Assembly: GCA_021204885.1 (NCBI GenBank)
Contig: JAJPYP010000083.1
Coordinates: 1 to 6,261 of the forward strand
Length of the DNA stretch: 6,261 bases
Source of the DNA: Prevotellaceae bacterium
GTDB taxonomy: Bacteria > Bacteroidota > Bacteroidia > Bacteroidales > Bacteroidaceae
Reading direction: 5' to 3'
Under the pieces are notes generated by a model. The model was not told the origin of the DNA. It was given only the letters and a program-made list of their open reading frames with translations, and ran no database searches. The first letter of the stretch is position 1; each line of letters starts with the position of its first letter. Positions 6,061 through 6,261 of this stretch are shown one piece after another. The translations under genes and the position numbers were made by a program.

Positions 6061-6068
6061 TAATTTTG
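6061..6068 (+). promoter_or_regulatory. Probable -7 element of the purU promoter
   Basis: TAATTTTG matches TAnnTTTG exactly and would place the transcription start about 25-30 nt before the purU ATG. The -33 element is less clear: a TTTG at 6043-6046 is only 14 nt upstream, shorter than the usual 19-21 nt. A small inverted repeat, CGGAA (6048-6052) and TTCCG (6056-6060), sits just upstream and could be an operator. The rest of the 5969-6102 stretch shows only short hairpin-like words such as GCCGAAAGGC. Confidence 0.5.
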
Positions 6069-6102
6069 CGCACGGAAAAGGCAAACCATATTTGGACTGC
6101 AA

Positions 6103-6261
6103 ATGAATACAACGGCGAAATTATTGATTTATTGCCCCGATTGCCCGGGCATATTGGCGCAAGTGACCAACTTCATTACGGTAAACAAAGGGAACATCGT
6201 CTACTTGGACCAGTATGTGGACCATGTGGACAACATCTTTTTCATGCGCATCGAGTGGGCG
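6103..6261 (+). CDS. purU: Formyltetrahydrofolate deformylase, N-terminal part (3' truncated by the window)
   Basis: The visible 53 residues begin MNTTAKLLIYCPDCPGIL and continue through FITVNKGNIVYLDQYVDHVD to FFMRIEW. This is the N-terminal ACT domain of PurU: the CPD-x-x-G-I-x-A/Q-x-V-T-x-F start, the K/H-x-x-NIV strand and the D-x-x-x-FFMRIE strand all match. PurU hydrolyses 10-formyltetrahydrofolate to formate and tetrahydrofolate in the cytoplasm, and in E. coli its ACT domain senses the methionine/glycine balance. The catalytic formyltransferase-like domain (expected at about residues 90-280) lies beyond the window, so integrity of the gene cannot be judged. The start gives the usual family N-terminus. 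A -7 promoter element lies about 35 nt upstream, and the palindrome array ends 134 nt before the ATG. Confidence 0.92.
   Translation, partial: MNTTAKLLIYCPDCPGILAQVTNFITVNKGNIVYLDQYVDHVDNIFFMRIEWA

Noticed and set aside
5828..6106. Open reading frame of 92 codons over the right part of the palindrome array
   Set aside because: It is an accident of the repeats: the 23-nt period shifts the frame each unit, giving low-complexity Ser/Ala/Phe/Arg peptides, and it runs through the purU promoter region and overlaps the purU start.

Overview
The window looks like a chromosomal segment of a Bacteroidota genome, most likely order Bacteroidales, with moderately high GC. Four things suggest this. There is a textbook Bacteroides-type promoter (TTTG, a 20-nt gap, then TAnnTTTG) in front of the dihydrouridine synthase gene. 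The unsaturated-uronyl hydrolase is of the GH105 type common in gut Bacteroidales. The encoded proteins resemble their Bacteroides counterparts, and Shine-Dalgarno use is weak or inconsistent. I cannot resolve the genus from the sequence alone.

Layout. Positions 3-47 are the last codons of an unidentified plus-strand gene. Positions 48-286 are noncoding and hold a perfect 11-bp hairpin and the first copy of a 65-nt dispersed palindromic repeat. Positions 287-1420 encode a secreted GH105 hydrolase. It runs tail to tail, with a 7-nt gap, into a compact minus-strand operon read from 4236 down to 1428: a U32-family protein (probably tRNA or rRNA hydroxylation), a hotdog-fold acyl-CoA thioesterase, and the DNA-processing protein DprA. 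The genes of this operon overlap by 4 nt and 1 nt. A 236-nt divergent intergenic region follows, carrying the second copy of the 65-nt repeat and the promoter of a plus-strand dusB-type gene (4473-5492). After dus comes a 610-nt noncoding stretch, and then the first 53 codons of purU (6103 to the window end).

The striking element is in that last noncoding stretch. Nineteen copies of the perfect palindrome AAGCGCTT sit between 5501 and 5966. They keep a 23-nt period with only two 22-nt steps, even across two units that have lost the palindrome. The core is invariant while the linkers have diverged into at least three subfamilies. I see no coding capacity and no CRISPR architecture in it. The core also matches the central AAnCGnTT of operators used by LacI/GalR-family regulators. 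It is best treated as an uncharacterised protein-binding, structural or mobile repeat array.

The protein-coding genes are mainly housekeeping: RNA modification (U32 protein, Dus), one-carbon metabolism (PurU) and DNA uptake or recombination (DprA). The exception is the single polysaccharide-degradation gene, which may belong with whatever lies upstream of the window.
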